A stretch of DNA of 64,000 bases from Jatrophihabitans endophyticus (GCF_900129455.1 NZ_FQVU01000003.1:889442-953441), one strand, 5' to 3'. Positions 54,745-63,905 are shown, counted from the stretch's first letter. Translations and numbers: made by a program. Notes: generated from the letters alone by a model not told the origin.

Positions 54745-56669
54745 GCGAGCCGACGTCCGCGCCGGACCCCGACCGGCTGCTCGGGCGCTACGGCCGCGAG
54801 GGTCTGCTCGTCCCGCCGGCCGGTGCCGAGCGCGACGCCGGCGCGGCGCACGACGGCAGCGGCCGGGTCGCGCTGACCCTGCTGCCCGCGGAGCGGACGG
54901 TTCGGGTGCCGCCCGGCGTCACGGTCTTCGACGGCGCGAGCTGGAACGGCGTCGCGATCGACTCGACGTGCGGAGGGCACGGCACCTGCAAGAAGTGCAA
55001 GGTGCGGATCACGTCCGGCTCGGTGCCCGTCTCCCGGCTGGACGCCCGGGCCTTCACCGCGGAGCAGCTGCGCGACGGCTGGCGGCTGGCGTGCCTCGCG
55101 CAGGCCACCGGCGACCTCACCGTCGACGTGCCGCCGCTGCTGACGCGTCCCAAGGCGGCGACCGTCGGCGTCGGCCGGCAGGTCATCCTGCGTCCCGCGG
55201 TCCAGAAGCGCTACGTGGAGCTGGACGAGCCCACGCTGGCCGACCAGCGCACCGATCTGGACCGCGTGCTCGCGGCCGTCGACGATCTCGACCTGACCGC
55301 GGACCTGTACGCGATCCGGCGGCTGCCCAGGGTGCTGCGCGAATCGGACTACCGCGTCACCGCCGTCGTCGTGGACGAGACCCTCGTCGACGTCGAACCG
55401 GGGGACACCCGGGAACGCCTCTTCGGCATCGCCTACGACCTGGGCACCACGACCGTGGTCGCGACGCTGCTCGACCTCGGCACCGGCACACCGGCCGCGG
55501 TGGCCTCGCAGCTGAACAAGCAGCAGCCCTTCGGCGGCGACGTCATCACCCGTATCAGCGCCACCATGCTCGACCCGGCCGCGCTCGGCCGGCTCACGAG
55601 CGCCGCGCACGAGACGCTCGCCGAACTGGCCGCCGAGGTGTGCGCCGAGGCCGGCGTCGACCCGCGGGAGGTGTACGAGGTCGCCCTCGCCGGCAACGCG
55701 ACCATGACCGCGCTCGCGCTGGGCGTGGACCCCGAGCCACTCGGCGTGGCGCCCTTCGTCATGTCGTGCGCCGTGCCGCCGGTCGTCCCGGCCGCGGAGC
55801 TCGGGCTGGCACTGCACCCGGGCGCGCGGGTGACCATCTTCCCGGCCCTCGGTGCCTACGTGGGCGGTGACATCGTGGCGGGGGTCCTGGCGACCGGCAT
55901 GGACCGCGACAAGCGGCTGCGCCTCTTCGTCGACGTCGGCACCAACTGCGAGATCGTGCTCGGCGACGGCGAGCGGATCGTGTCGACCGCGGCGCCGGCC
56001 GGCCCCGCCTTCGAGGGCGGTGCGATCCGCTGTGGCATGCGCGCCGCCGACGGCGCGATCGAGACGGTCCGCGTCGACCCCGCCGAGGGAGCCGTGACGC
56101 TCGGGGTCATCGGCGACGTCGCGGCCGCCGGGCTGTGCGGCTCCGGTCTCGTCGACGCGGTCGCGGAGCTGGTCAAGGCGGGTCTGCTGGACGCCTCGGG
56201 CCGCTTCGTCACCGACGAGGCCGCCGCGGCGGCGACGCCCCGGCTGGCCGAGCGCCTGACGAAGATCGGCGACGAGCGCGTGTTCATGCTGTCCGAGACC
56301 GTCTACCTGTCCCAGCGTGACGTCCGCGAGCTGCAGTTCGCCAAGGCCGCCATCGCGACCGGGTGGTCGCTGCTGCTCGAGGAGTTCGGGGCGGCGCCGG
56401 GTGACGTCGCGCAGGTGCTGCTCGCCGGGTCGTTCGGCAGCTACCTCTCACCCGCCGCCGCGATCCGCATCGGGCTGGTGCCGAAGCTGCCGGTGCTGCG
56501 GATCGTCTCGGCCGGCAACGTCGCGGGGGAGGGCGCCAAGATGGCGCTGCTGAGCCGACGCGAGCGCGAGGGTGCGCTCGCGCTGCGGGAGGAGGTGCGC
56601 TATCTCGAACTCTCCGACCGAGCCGACTTCAACGACAAGTTCGTCGACCAGCTCGCGTTCCCGCAGTGA
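54741..56669 (+). CDS. Reductive activator of corrinoid protein (RACo, DUF4445/ASKHA)
   Basis: A 642-residue protein. An N-terminal plant-type [2Fe-2S] ferredoxin domain has Cys77, Cys83 and Cys86 in STCGGHGTCKKCKV and Cys118 in RLACLA. The middle linker is followed by an ASKHA ATPase-type C-terminal domain (IAYDLGTTTVVATLLDL, VALAGNATMTALALG, LFVDVGTNCEIVLGDG). It reduces inactive Co(II) corrinoid to Co(I) with ATP. An extra 45 residues precede the ferredoxin domain. It completes the set needed for corrinoid methyl transfer. Confidence 0.92.
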   Translation: MSEPTSAPDPDRLLGRYGREGLLVPPAGAERDAGAAHDGSGRVALTLLPAERTVRVPPGVTVFDGASWNGVAIDSTCGGHGTCKKCKVRITSGSVPVSRLDARAFTAEQLRDGWRLACLAQATGDLTVDVPPLLTRPKAATVGVGRQVILRPAVQKRYVELDEPTLADQRTDLDRVLAAVDDLDLTADLYAIRRLPRVLRESDYRVTAVVVDETLVDVEPGDTRERLFGIAYDLGTTTVVATLLDLGTGTPAAVASQLNKQQPFGGDVITRISATMLDPAALGRLTSAAHETLAELAAEVCAEAGVDPREVYEVALAGNATMTALALGVDPEPLGVAPFVMSCAVPPVVPAAELGLALHPGARVTIFPALGAYVGGDIVAGVLATGMDRDKRLRLFVDVGTNCEIVLGDGERIVSTAAPAGPAFEGGAIRCGMRAADGAIETVRVDPAEGAVTLGVIGDVAAAGLCGSGLVDAVAELVKAGLLDASGRFVTDEAAAAATPRLAERLTKIGDERVFMLSETVYLSQRDVRELQFAKAAIATGWSLLLEEFGAAPGDVAQVLLAGSFGSYLSPAAAIRIGLVPKLPVLRIVSAGNVAGEGAKMALLSRREREGALALREEVRYLELSDRADFNDKFVDQLAFPQ

Positions 56670-56679
56670 CGGCACGGCG

Positions 56680-57258
56680 TTGATCGCGTGCGGTGCGCTG
56701 GCGCAGCCTGCCCAGGAGATCGCGGCCCGCCGGGGCTGGCCCGTCGCGGTGTTCCCGTTGCCGCCGCTGCTGCACAACCAACCACAGCTGATCGCGGGGG
56801 AGGTCGAGCGCCTCGCGGAGCAGCTTAAACGCGAATTCGCGCGAATCGCGGTCGGCTATGCCGACTGCGGGACGTACGGCGCGCTGGACGACGTCTGCAG
56901 CCGGCTGGGGCTGCGCCGGCTGGGCGGGCTGCACTGCTACGACGTCCTCGCCGGGCCGGAGCGGATGCGTGACCTGTTCGAGCGGACGCCGGGCACGTAC
57001 GTGCTCACCGACTTCCTGGTCCGCTCCTTCGAGCGCACCGTCGTCCGCGAGCTGGGGCTCGACCGCTACCCGGAGCTGCGCGACGACTACTTCGGCACGT
57101 ACACACAGGTGGTCTGGTTGACGCAGCGACCGGACGCCGAGCTGCGCGCGCTCGCCGATGCGGCGGCGGCGCGGTTGGCGTTGCCGTTGCGGATCGTGCC
57201 CACCGGTCACGCAGGCCTGGAGCGCGAGCTCGACGCACTGCTGGCCACGGTCAGCTGA
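56680..57258 (+). CDS. DUF1638 domain-containing protein
   Basis: A 192-residue protein of a family found beside corrinoid methyltransferase genes; function unknown. It has LIACGALAQPAQEI, VGYADCGTYGALDDV, GLHCYDVLAG and DDYFGTYTQVVWLTQ. Conserved Cys residues (Cys4, the DCGTYG Cys and the LHCYD Cys) may bind a metal. No ATG or GTG is in frame before the conserved N-terminus, so TTG at 56680 is the probable start, ten bases after the RACo stop. It is last gene of the rightward operon and overlaps the convergent metF-like gene by eight bases. Confidence 0.8.
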   Translation: MIACGALAQPAQEIAARRGWPVAVFPLPPLLHNQPQLIAGEVERLAEQLKREFARIAVGYADCGTYGALDDVCSRLGLRRLGGLHCYDVLAGPERMRDLFERTPGTYVLTDFLVRSFERTVVRELGLDRYPELRDDYFGTYTQVVWLTQRPDAELRALADAAAARLALPLRIVPTGHAGLERELDALLATVS

Positions 57259-58141
57259 GCACGCGCGTCCGCGGCCCACGTCGGGATGCGGCTCCGGCGG
57301 CCAGTCGCTCCAGCCACTCGCGGCGCCAGGCCTCGGTGGCCGCGACCTGGTTGAAGGTGAAGACATGCAGCCCGGCGACGTTCGCGTCGACCGCGCCGAA
57401 CGCGGTGGCGGAGCGTTCCAGGAACTGCTGACCGGTGAAGCCGCCCGGCGCCGCCAACCGGGTCAGCGTGCGGCGATGCTTGGCGAGGAACTTGGTCGAC
57501 TCACCCACCCCGATCTTCGTCGCCATCAGCAGCAGCTTCGCCCGGTCGACCGGTCCGGGCACGCCGACCAGGAGCGGCATCGTGATGCCGCGCTGCCGCA
57601 CCCGGCGCAGCCACCGCTGCACCAGGGCGGGGTCGAACGTCAGGTTGCTGACGACGTGGTCGGCGTGCGCGCGCTTGTCCCACATCGCCTGCACGACGAC
57701 GTCGTCGACGATCGACGGATGGGACTCGGGGTAACCGGTGATCCCGACGTGGGCGAACGGGGTCCCGACCGCGGGCAGGTCACGCAGCAGGTCGAGCGAG
57801 GCGTGGTAGTCGCCGGCCGGCGGATCGGCGTCGCCGGCGGGCACGAAGACGGTGTCGACGCCGAGCTCCCGCAGCCGCGCGGCGATGTCGGCGAGCTCGG
57901 ACCGTCCCGACACCATGCGCGCGGCGAGGTGTGGCACGACGCGGTACCCCGCGCCGGCGAGCCGCTCGGTGAGCTCCAGGGTCGCCGACAGGCCCTTGGA
58001 CGGCGAGGCGGTGACGGTGATCGGGATGTCCGGCGGGACGTGCTCGCGGACCTCCTCCTCGCAGGCCGGTGTCGGCAGCACCTCGTAGCGGGCGTGGGTC
58101 AGCAGGCGGCGCAGGGTCTCGACCCCGGTCTTGTTGCGCAT
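57251..58141 (-). CDS. Short methylenetetrahydrofolate reductase (MetF-like)
   Basis: A 296-residue flavin TIM barrel related to MetF. RYEVLPTPACEEEV is the N-terminal strand in place of the FEFFPP of standard MetF, followed by ITVTASPSKGLSATLELTERL, GVDTVFVPAGDADPPAGDY and GITGYPESHPSI. This branch commonly accompanies methylamine/betaine demethylation genes and would oxidise 5-methyl-THF made by the methyltransferase. The start at ATG 58141 follows a TATACC box on the minus strand; frame extends upstream without conserved sequence. It is convergent with the DUF1638 gene. Confidence 0.83.
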   Translation of the reverse strand: MRNKTGVETLRRLLTHARYEVLPTPACEEEVREHVPPDIPITVTASPSKGLSATLELTERLAGAGYRVVPHLAARMVSGRSELADIAARLRELGVDTVFVPAGDADPPAGDYHASLDLLRDLPAVGTPFAHVGITGYPESHPSIVDDVVVQAMWDKRAHADHVVSNLTFDPALVQRWLRRVRQRGITMPLLVGVPGPVDRAKLLLMATKIGVGESTKFLAKHRRTLTRLAAPGGFTGQQFLERSATAFGAVDANVAGLHVFTFNQVAATEAWRREWLERLAAGAASRRGPRTRVLS

Positions 58142-58370
58142 GAGGCAACTCGTCTCGGTATACGCATCGACGGTGGCGTCACGATACGACCGGCGCGCGG
58201 CGTCGACAAGGGTGCGCCGTGCCGGTCGTCGTGGCGTGTCGCCGTCGGTGCGCAGGGCGGGCCGCGGGGCCGGCGGTGGGAGTCTCGCGACAGGGGCGGG
58301 TATGGCTGACGGCGAGGCGACGACAGGGGCCGACCCGTGCCCGCTGCCCAGCTGTCCATCCCGGGAGGAC

Positions 58371-58766
58371 ATGGTGCCCAGCGACGAGGAAGACCTGCCG
58401 AGCACGCTCGAACGCTCGCCGAAAAAGGTCCGGCGAACGTACGAGAAGACGCTCGACAGCGCGGAGGACCAGTACGACGGCGACGAGGAGCGCGCCCACC
58501 GCACCGCGTGGAGCGCGGTCAAGAACCTCGCCGAGAAGCGCGGCGACCACTGGGAGCTCAAGGACGAGACGGGGCCGTCCGATCCGCGCTCGAAGCAGCC
58601 GGCGCAGGCCAAGCGCGAGGGCAGGGGCGAGACATACGGCGGCATCGACGTCGAGCAGAACTCCAAGGCCGACCTGACGGAGCGCGCGAAGCAGGCCGGC
58701 GTGCGCGGCTACTCGTCGATGAACAAGGCCGAGCTGGCGAAGGCGCTGCAGCGCAAGGAGGGGTGA
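58371..58766 (+). CDS. ChaB-family protein with Rho N-terminal-like C-terminus
   Basis: A 131-residue acidic/basic protein. Residues about 8-65 match ChaB (DLPSTLERSPKKVRRTYEKT and AHRTAWSAVKNLAEKRGDHWE), and the C-terminal about 35 residues (KADLTERAKQAGVRGYSSMNKAELAKAL) are a Rho-N/SAP-like helical motif that binds nucleic acid. GGGAGG is two bases before ATG 58371 and five before GTG 58374, so the GTG may be the real start. Role unknown; family members are linked to stress responses. Upstream 229 bases hold only promoter DNA. Confidence 0.8.
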   Translation: MVPSDEEDLPSTLERSPKKVRRTYEKTLDSAEDQYDGDEERAHRTAWSAVKNLAEKRGDHWELKDETGPSDPRSKQPAQAKREGRGETYGGIDVEQNSKADLTERAKQAGVRGYSSMNKAELAKALQRKEG

Positions 58767-58808
58767 GCGCCGCCGTGGCCGCCCGGCCCGGGCGCGACAC
58801 TCGCACAC

Positions 58809-59225
58809 GTGCCGATCACCGCCGTGCTCCTGCTCGTCGCCACCTCGCTGTACGCCGGGTTCCAGTGGACGATCCGGGTCGTCGTCTACCCGCAGTTCAC
58901 TGCTGTGCCGCGCGAGGCGTTCCACGCCTACGAGGCCGCGCACCAGCGCCGCGTGACGGTCGCCGTCGGCCCGCTGTTCCTGTTCGCCGGCGGCGCCGCG
59001 GTCGCGGCGTTCGTGGCCGGCCCGGGCTGGGCGACCGGCGTCGCGGCCGTCTGCGTGGCCGGCATCGTGCTCGTCACCGGACTCGCCGCCGTCCCCCAGC
59101 ACCGCCGGCTCGGGGACGGGTTCGTGCCGGCGGCCCACGCCCGGCTGCTGGCCGTCGACACCGCGCGCCTGGTCCTCGCCCTCCTCGCCGTGGCCGCGGC
59201 GGCCGTGCACGCCACGAGCGGGTGA
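58809..59225 (+). CDS. Small integral membrane protein (DUF1772-like)
   Basis: A 138-residue protein with four predicted membrane segments (about 3-22, 52-70, 75-93, 115-134). A cytoplasmic-facing FTAVPREAFHAYEAAHQRRV stretch between the first two is the part most like DUF1772 proteins. Start GTG at 58809. Function unknown. Convergent with the alpha/beta hydrolase gene 16 bases away. Confidence 0.75.
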   Translation: MPITAVLLLVATSLYAGFQWTIRVVVYPQFTAVPREAFHAYEAAHQRRVTVAVGPLFLFAGGAAVAAFVAGPGWATGVAAVCVAGIVLVTGLAAVPQHRRLGDGFVPAAHARLLAVDTARLVLALLAVAAAAVHATSG

Positions 59226-59241
59226 CCACCGCTGCGGACGT

Positions 59242-60252
59242 TCAGGTGGCCGAACGCTCGCTCGCCAGCCGCAGCTGGTCGCGGTACCCGGGCGCCTCGG
59301 TGCGCCGGACCGCGGCGGGACGCCCCTCGCGCAGCAGCACCCGCCAGTCCTCGACGCCGAAGCGCCCGGGTGTCGTCGTGGCGAGGAAGTCCTCGAGCAC
59401 GGCGACGAAGCGCCGGGGATCGGTGCGGAACGGGAAGTGACCCGCGCCTTCGAAGATCTCGAGCCGGCTGCCCGGCATCGCGGCGTGCGCCTGGTAGGCG
59501 TGCCCGATCGGCAGCACGCTGTCGCGCGTCCCCCAGACGAGCAGCGTCGGGACGGCCCGCGCCAGGTAGCACCGGTCGAGCATCGTGACGACCTGGCCCC
59601 GCCAGTCGACGACGGCCCGCAGCGTGCGGATGAACGCGGCCCGGGCCGTGGCGTCGGGCAGCGCGGAGACGACGCGGCGCAGGTCGACGGCGTCGAGCCC
59701 GACGACGGTGTCCAGCCGCGCGAGCAGGCCGATCACGGCGTTCACCGTCAGCCGGGCCATCGGCAGCCGCAGCGCCGCGAGCAGGGCCTGGGCGCCGGGG
59801 AGGGTCGCGCCGCGCAGGAGGGGTGACACGCCCGTGCCGGCGCCGCCGCTGGCGACGAGGACGAGCCGCTGCGTCTTCTCGGGGAACTGGTAGGCGAACT
59901 GCATCGCGACCCCGCCGCCGAGCGAGTGCCCCACGAGCGTCACCTCGTCCACACCGAGCACGCCGAGCAGATCGCGCATGCCGTTCGCGTACGCCGCGAC
60001 CGAGTAGTCGGCGCGCGGCCGGGCCGAGTGCCCGTGCCCGAGCAGGTCCGGCGCGATCACGGTGTGGGTGCGGGCGAGGTCGGGGATCACGGTGCGCCAC
60101 GCCGCCGAGCTGTCCCCGATGCCGTGGACGAGCAACAGCGGCGGACCGTCCCCGGCGATGCGGAACGCCCGCCGGTAACCGTGCACGACGCGCGACTCGA
60201 TGCGGACGACGGGGGTGCGCCCGACGCCGTCGACCTGTCGCAGCCGCGTCAT
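59242..60252 (-). CDS. Alpha/beta hydrolase
   Basis: A 336-residue alpha/beta hydrolase with oxyanion segment VHGIGDSSAAW, nucleophile elbow GHSLGGG (Ser), acid in WGTRDSVLP and catalytic His in GAGHFPF. A hydrophobic cap region (about 155-215) suggests a lipophilic ester or C-C bond substrate. Substrate unknown. It starts at ATG 60252; 69 bases upstream is the end of the next leftward gene. Confidence 0.88.
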   Translation of the reverse strand: MTRLRQVDGVGRTPVVRIESRVVHGYRRAFRIAGDGPPLLLVHGIGDSSAAWRTVIPDLARTHTVIAPDLLGHGHSARPRADYSVAAYANGMRDLLGVLGVDEVTLVGHSLGGGVAMQFAYQFPEKTQRLVLVASGGAGTGVSPLLRGATLPGAQALLAALRLPMARLTVNAVIGLLARLDTVVGLDAVDLRRVVSALPDATARAAFIRTLRAVVDWRGQVVTMLDRCYLARAVPTLLVWGTRDSVLPIGHAYQAHAAMPGSRLEIFEGAGHFPFRTDPRRFVAVLEDFLATTTPGRFGVEDWRVLLREGRPAAVRRTEAPGYRDQLRLASERSAT

Positions 60253-60321
60253 GGCGGCATGCTCCCGGACGCGTGCGACGGTGCCGTTTCCACGCCGTTG
60301 CCGGCCGGGGTCGCGGCGTGC

Positions 60322-61077
60322 TCAGTCGGCGGCGGTGGCGTTGTACGCGGTGACCCGGGCGCGCCGGACGGCCGTCGCGAGGGGCCGGAGCGCGCCGGCC
60401 CGGATGCCGATCCCGTGCTGGTCGACCGCACCGCCGACCGGATCACCGGCCGCCAGCTCCAGCACCGCATGCATGCGCTCGGCCTGGGCGAGCAGCGCGA
60501 CGGCACGCGCCGGGTACCCGCGGGGGAGCACCAGACGTTCGCCGGCCCGACGGGCGTCGTGGAGCAGGTCGGCGATCTCGTCGCGCCAGCGACCGACGTC
60601 GGCCGCGGCGAGGACGCTCGCCGACTCCCGGATCGCGGTGGTCAGCTCGTACTGCGCGTCGGGCACGGACTGGTGGTCGGGGGGCAGCGCCTCGACGACG
60701 TGGACGAGCCAGGTGACCGTCGCCGGCGCGCTGGACGGGTGGTACTCGACGACGTCGGGGACGGCACCCAACCGGCCGCACACGACCGCCTCGCCCGCCT
60801 CGAGCGCCGCCGCCCGGAACGGCGCGGGCCCGGGCACGCCACGCACGTCGCCGGCGGCGGGGAGCACGAGTCGGGGCGGCGCGTCCTCGCGCCGGCACGC
60901 GGCGAGCAGGTCGAGCAGGGTCCCGAGCCCGGTGACGCGCGGATCGCCGTCGGCGCTCTCGACGCGGTGGGGCGCGTCGTCGCCGGTGACGGCGGCGAGG
61001 ACGTCGTCGGGGCTGGCCTGCCCGGCGAGCCAGGCACGGGTCCAGGCCGCGAACGGGCCGGATCGCAGTTCGGGCAC
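60322..61077 (-). CDS. Conserved hypothetical protein
   Basis: Not recognised. A 251-residue soluble protein, mostly helical in its second half, with no membrane segment or signal. PPRLVLPAAGDVRGVPGPAP and LPRGYPARAVALLAQAERMH are the most structured-looking parts; DVVEYHPSSAPATVTWLVHV is strand-rich. It is leaderless by promoter spacing, divergent from the DUF3097 gene. The pattern of compact neighbours suggests a conserved actinobacterial protein rather than foreign DNA. Confidence 0.7.
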   Translation of the reverse strand: MPELRSGPFAAWTRAWLAGQASPDDVLAAVTGDDAPHRVESADGDPRVTGLGTLLDLLAACRREDAPPRLVLPAAGDVRGVPGPAPFRAAALEAGEAVVCGRLGAVPDVVEYHPSSAPATVTWLVHVVEALPPDHQSVPDAQYELTTAIRESASVLAAADVGRWRDEIADLLHDARRAGERLVLPRGYPARAVALLAQAERMHAVLELAAGDPVGGAVDQHGIGIRAGALRPLATAVRRARVTAYNATAAD

Positions 61078-61085
61078 GAGTACCC

Positions 61086-61091
61086 AGCCTA
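61086..61091 (-). promoter_or_regulatory. Leaderless-type -10 box (TAGGCT) for the gene at 60322-61077
   Basis: On the minus strand TAGGCT is followed by eight bases and GTG at 61077. It shares the 64-base divergent region with the box at 61128. Confidence 0.5.
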
Positions 61092-61127
61092 CGGCCGCGC
61101 TTGCGCCATCTCGACCCGCGGCCGCCG

Positions 61128-61133
61128 TAGCGT
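61128..61133 (+). promoter_or_regulatory. Leaderless-type -10 box (TAGCGT) of the DUF3097 gene
   Basis: TAGCGT followed by eight bases and GTG at 61142. Confidence 0.5.
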
Positions 61134-61141
61134 CGCACCTC

Positions 61142-61978
61142 GTGCCCGACCGTTACCGCGACGTCCTCGCCACCCCGCCGTCCCGCCGCCGCCAGGTTCC
61201 CGAGGTGGCGGCCGAGGCCGATCTCGTCGTCGAGACCGCCGACGGCCGCTTCTGCGGCGCCGTGGTGGGCGTCGGGCGTGCCGTCGACGCCGGCGAGAAG
61301 CGCGACGTCGTCACGCTGGAGGACCGCCGCGGTGCGCGCCGCACGTTCGCGATGCTGCCCGCCGCGTTCCTGCTCGACGGTGCCCCCGTGACGCTCGTAC
61401 GGCCGGCGCCGGGTGCCGCCGCGCCCGCCGCGCGCAGGCGGACCGCGTCCGGCTCGTACGCCGTGGCGGGGACGAGCGCCCGGACCGCCCGCGCCAGCCG
61501 CATCTGGGTCGAGGGCGTGCACGACGCGGCACTGGTGGAACGCATCTGGGGCGACGACCTGCGCATCGAGGGCATCGTGGTCGAGCCGCTCGGCGGCATC
61601 GACGACCTGGCCGCTCACCTGCGCGACTTCGGCCCCGGCCCACAGCGGCGCGTCGGCGTCCTGGTCGACCACCTCGTGGCCGGCAGCAAGGAGACGCGCA
61701 TCGTGTCCGCCGTGCGCGACCCGAACGTGCTCGTCACCGGTCACCCGTACGTGGACGTGTGGCAGGCGGTGAAACCGACGGCGCTCGGCATCCGCGAGTG
61801 GCCGACGGTGCCGCGCGGCACGGACTGGAAGACCGGCATCTGCGCCGCCCTCGGGGTGGCCGAGCCTCGCGAGATGTGGCGTCGGGTGCTGGCGAGCGTC
61901 GACACCTTCGCCGACGTCGAGGTGCCGCTGCTGCGCGCCGTCGAGGAGCTCATCGACTTCGTCACCGTCACCGCTTGA
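61142..61978 (+). CDS. DUF3097 domain-containing protein
   Basis: A 278-residue actinobacterial protein of unknown function. The C-terminal two thirds resemble a TOPRIM-like fold: IWVEGVHDAALVERIWGDDL, VGVLVDHLVAGSKETRI and VLVTGHPYVDVWQAV, with acidic residues at the strand ends. The first 90 residues are beta-rich. TOPRIM-like parts suggest a nucleic acid or nucleotide enzyme, but this is only fold resemblance. The start is set by the leaderless box. Confidence 0.85.
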   Translation: MPDRYRDVLATPPSRRRQVPEVAAEADLVVETADGRFCGAVVGVGRAVDAGEKRDVVTLEDRRGARRTFAMLPAAFLLDGAPVTLVRPAPGAAAPAARRRTASGSYAVAGTSARTARASRIWVEGVHDAALVERIWGDDLRIEGIVVEPLGGIDDLAAHLRDFGPGPQRRVGVLVDHLVAGSKETRIVSAVRDPNVLVTGHPYVDVWQAVKPTALGIREWPTVPRGTDWKTGICAALGVAEPREMWRRVLASVDTFADVEVPLLRAVEELIDFVTVTA

Positions 61979-62000
61979 TCGCGGGTGTCAGGATGAGGGC

Positions 62001-62465
62001 GTGCCCGCATGGTTGGTCTGGCTGATCGCAGCCGGCGTCCTCGCCGTCGCCGAGACGCTCTCGGTCGACTTCGTGCTGATCATGCTCGCGGCCGGGGCAG
62101 GCGCGGGCGCGATCACCGCGGCGCTCGGCGGGCCGCTCGCCCTGCAGATCGTCGTGGCGCTCGTCGTCACGGGCATCGGCGTCGGGGCCCTGCGGCCGGT
62201 GGCGAAGCGGCACCTGACGCCGGGGGAGAGCGCGACCGGCACCGACGCGCTCGTCGGCATGCCGGCCCTCACGCTGGACCCCGTCGACCCCCACTCGGGC
62301 CGGGTGCGGCTCAACGGGGCGGAGTGGACGGCGCGGCCGTTCGACGACCGGCCGATCCCGGCCGGCGCCGCGGTGCGCGTGGTACGGATCAGCGGCGCCA
62401 CGGCGCTGGTGATCGCCGAGGAAGACACCGCGGCCGGCGAGCTGCCGGCTGCGGGCACGCTGTGA
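62001..62465 (+). CDS. NfeD family membrane protein
   Basis: A 154-residue protein with an N-terminal group of membrane helices (about 4-70) and a C-terminal OB-fold (GTDALVGMPALTLDPVDPHSG, VRLNGAEWTARPFDD). Short NfeD proteins pair with SPFH proteins to organise membrane microdomains; the SPFH gene follows 25 bases later with its own GGAGGGAGA. Start GTG 62001. Confidence 0.9.
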   Translation: MPAWLVWLIAAGVLAVAETLSVDFVLIMLAAGAGAGAITAALGGPLALQIVVALVVTGIGVGALRPVAKRHLTPGESATGTDALVGMPALTLDPVDPHSGRVRLNGAEWTARPFDDRPIPAGAAVRVVRISGATALVIAEEDTAAGELPAAGTL

Positions 62466-62490
62466 ACCGACAGGTCGGAGGGAGACAACG

Positions 62491-63849
62491 ATGTCCGGTG
62501 GAGTGATCGCACTGCTCGTCGCGCTCGTGGTGGTGCTGTTCGTCGTCACCCGCTCGGTGCGGATCGTGCCGCAGGCGCGCGCGGGGGTCATCGAACGGCT
62601 GGGTCGCTACACCCGCACGCAGCAGGCCGGGTTGACCATGCTCGTGCCGTTCGTCGACCGGATGCGGCCGCTGATCGACATGCGGGAGCAGACCGTGAGC
62701 TTCCCGCCGCAGCCGGTCATCACGTCGGACAACCTGACCGTCGGCGTCGACACCGTCATCTACTACCAGGTCACCGACCCGCGCGCGGCGACGTACGAGA
62801 TCGCCAACTACATCCAGGCCGTCGAGCAGCTCACCGTCACCACGCTGCGCAACGTCATCGGCTCGCTCAACCTGGAGCAGGCGCTGACCAGCCGCGACTC
62901 CATCAACGGCCAGCTGCGCGGAGTGCTGGACGAGGCGACCGGGCCGTGGGGCATCCGCGTCGCCCGCGTCGAGATCAAGGCGATCGACCCGCCGCCGTCG
63001 ATCCAGGACGCCATGGAGCAGCAGATGCGCGCCGACCGCAACAAGCGCGCGCTCATCCTCACCGCCGAGGGGCAGCGCGAGTCGGCGATCAAGACCGCCG
63101 AGGGGCAGAAGGCCGCCGCGATCCTCGACGCCGAGGGTCGCAAGCAGGCGGCCATCCTCGCCGCCGAGGCCGACCGGCAGTCGCGCATCCTCACCGCCGA
63201 GGGCGAGCGCGCGGCGAAGTACCTCGCGGCCCAGGGCGAGGCCAAGGCCATCGAGACGACCTTCGGCGCCATCCACCACGCCAAGCCCGATCCCGCGCTG
63301 CTCGCCTACCAGTACCTGCAGACCCTGCCCAAGATCGCGCAGGGCGACGCCAACAAGATGTGGGTGGTGCCGAGCGAGTTCAGCAAGGCCTTGGACGGAC
63401 TGGCGAAGATGACCGGCGGCGATGACGCGTCCGCCCCGTCGTGGCTCGCACAGGAGGGCTCCGGCGCCGCCGTCGAGCGCTCCGACGAGCTGGACACCGC
63501 GAGCTGGTTCGACTCGAACCTGCCGCCGGCCGCCGAGCAGCCCGAGGCGCAGAACCTGCGCGCGTCCGACGCCGATCCGGCGTCCATCGCGGCGCGGGCC
63601 GGCCTGCCGACCCAGCCCGAGGACGCCCCCGAGCCGGGCAGCGACGGCGCGTTCGCCGCCGGCGCCACCGTCGTCTTCCCGGCCGAGCCCGCCGGCGGGC
63701 CGCCGCCCGGGGCCGGGCCCGGCTTGGGGGCCGAGCCCGCCTTCGGCTCTCATGCCGCGCCTGCCGCCGGCGCGCCCGGGTCGCACGCCGCCGACGAGTC
63801 CGCCGAGGGCTACCCGCCGCCCACGCAGTACGGTCCCGGCACTGGCTGA
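62491..63849 (+). CDS. SPFH/Band 7 membrane protein (stomatin/QmcA-like)
   Basis: A 452-residue protein: N-terminal membrane anchor (about 4-20), Band 7 domain (20-200; ARAGVIERLGRYTRTQQAGL, ISVGVDTVIYYQVTDPRAA-like core), an Ala/Glu/Lys helical coiled coil (about 180-260) with repeated TAEGQ/DAEGRK units, and an Ala/Pro/Gly-rich tail. It oligomerises into membrane rings and acts with the NfeD protein, probably in membrane-protein quality control. GGAGGGAGA lies upstream of the ATG. Confidence 0.92.
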   Translation: MSGGVIALLVALVVVLFVVTRSVRIVPQARAGVIERLGRYTRTQQAGLTMLVPFVDRMRPLIDMREQTVSFPPQPVITSDNLTVGVDTVIYYQVTDPRAATYEIANYIQAVEQLTVTTLRNVIGSLNLEQALTSRDSINGQLRGVLDEATGPWGIRVARVEIKAIDPPPSIQDAMEQQMRADRNKRALILTAEGQRESAIKTAEGQKAAAILDAEGRKQAAILAAEADRQSRILTAEGERAAKYLAAQGEAKAIETTFGAIHHAKPDPALLAYQYLQTLPKIAQGDANKMWVVPSEFSKALDGLAKMTGGDDASAPSWLAQEGSGAAVERSDELDTASWFDSNLPPAAEQPEAQNLRASDADPASIAARAGLPTQPEDAPEPGSDGAFAAGATVVFPAEPAGGPPPGAGPGLGAEPAFGSHAAPAAGAPGSHAADESAEGYPPPTQYGPGTG

Positions 63850-63905
63850 GGTCCCGCCGCTGCCGTGATCCACATCCGCTTGCCGTCGTCAGCGCGACGG
63901 CTAGC

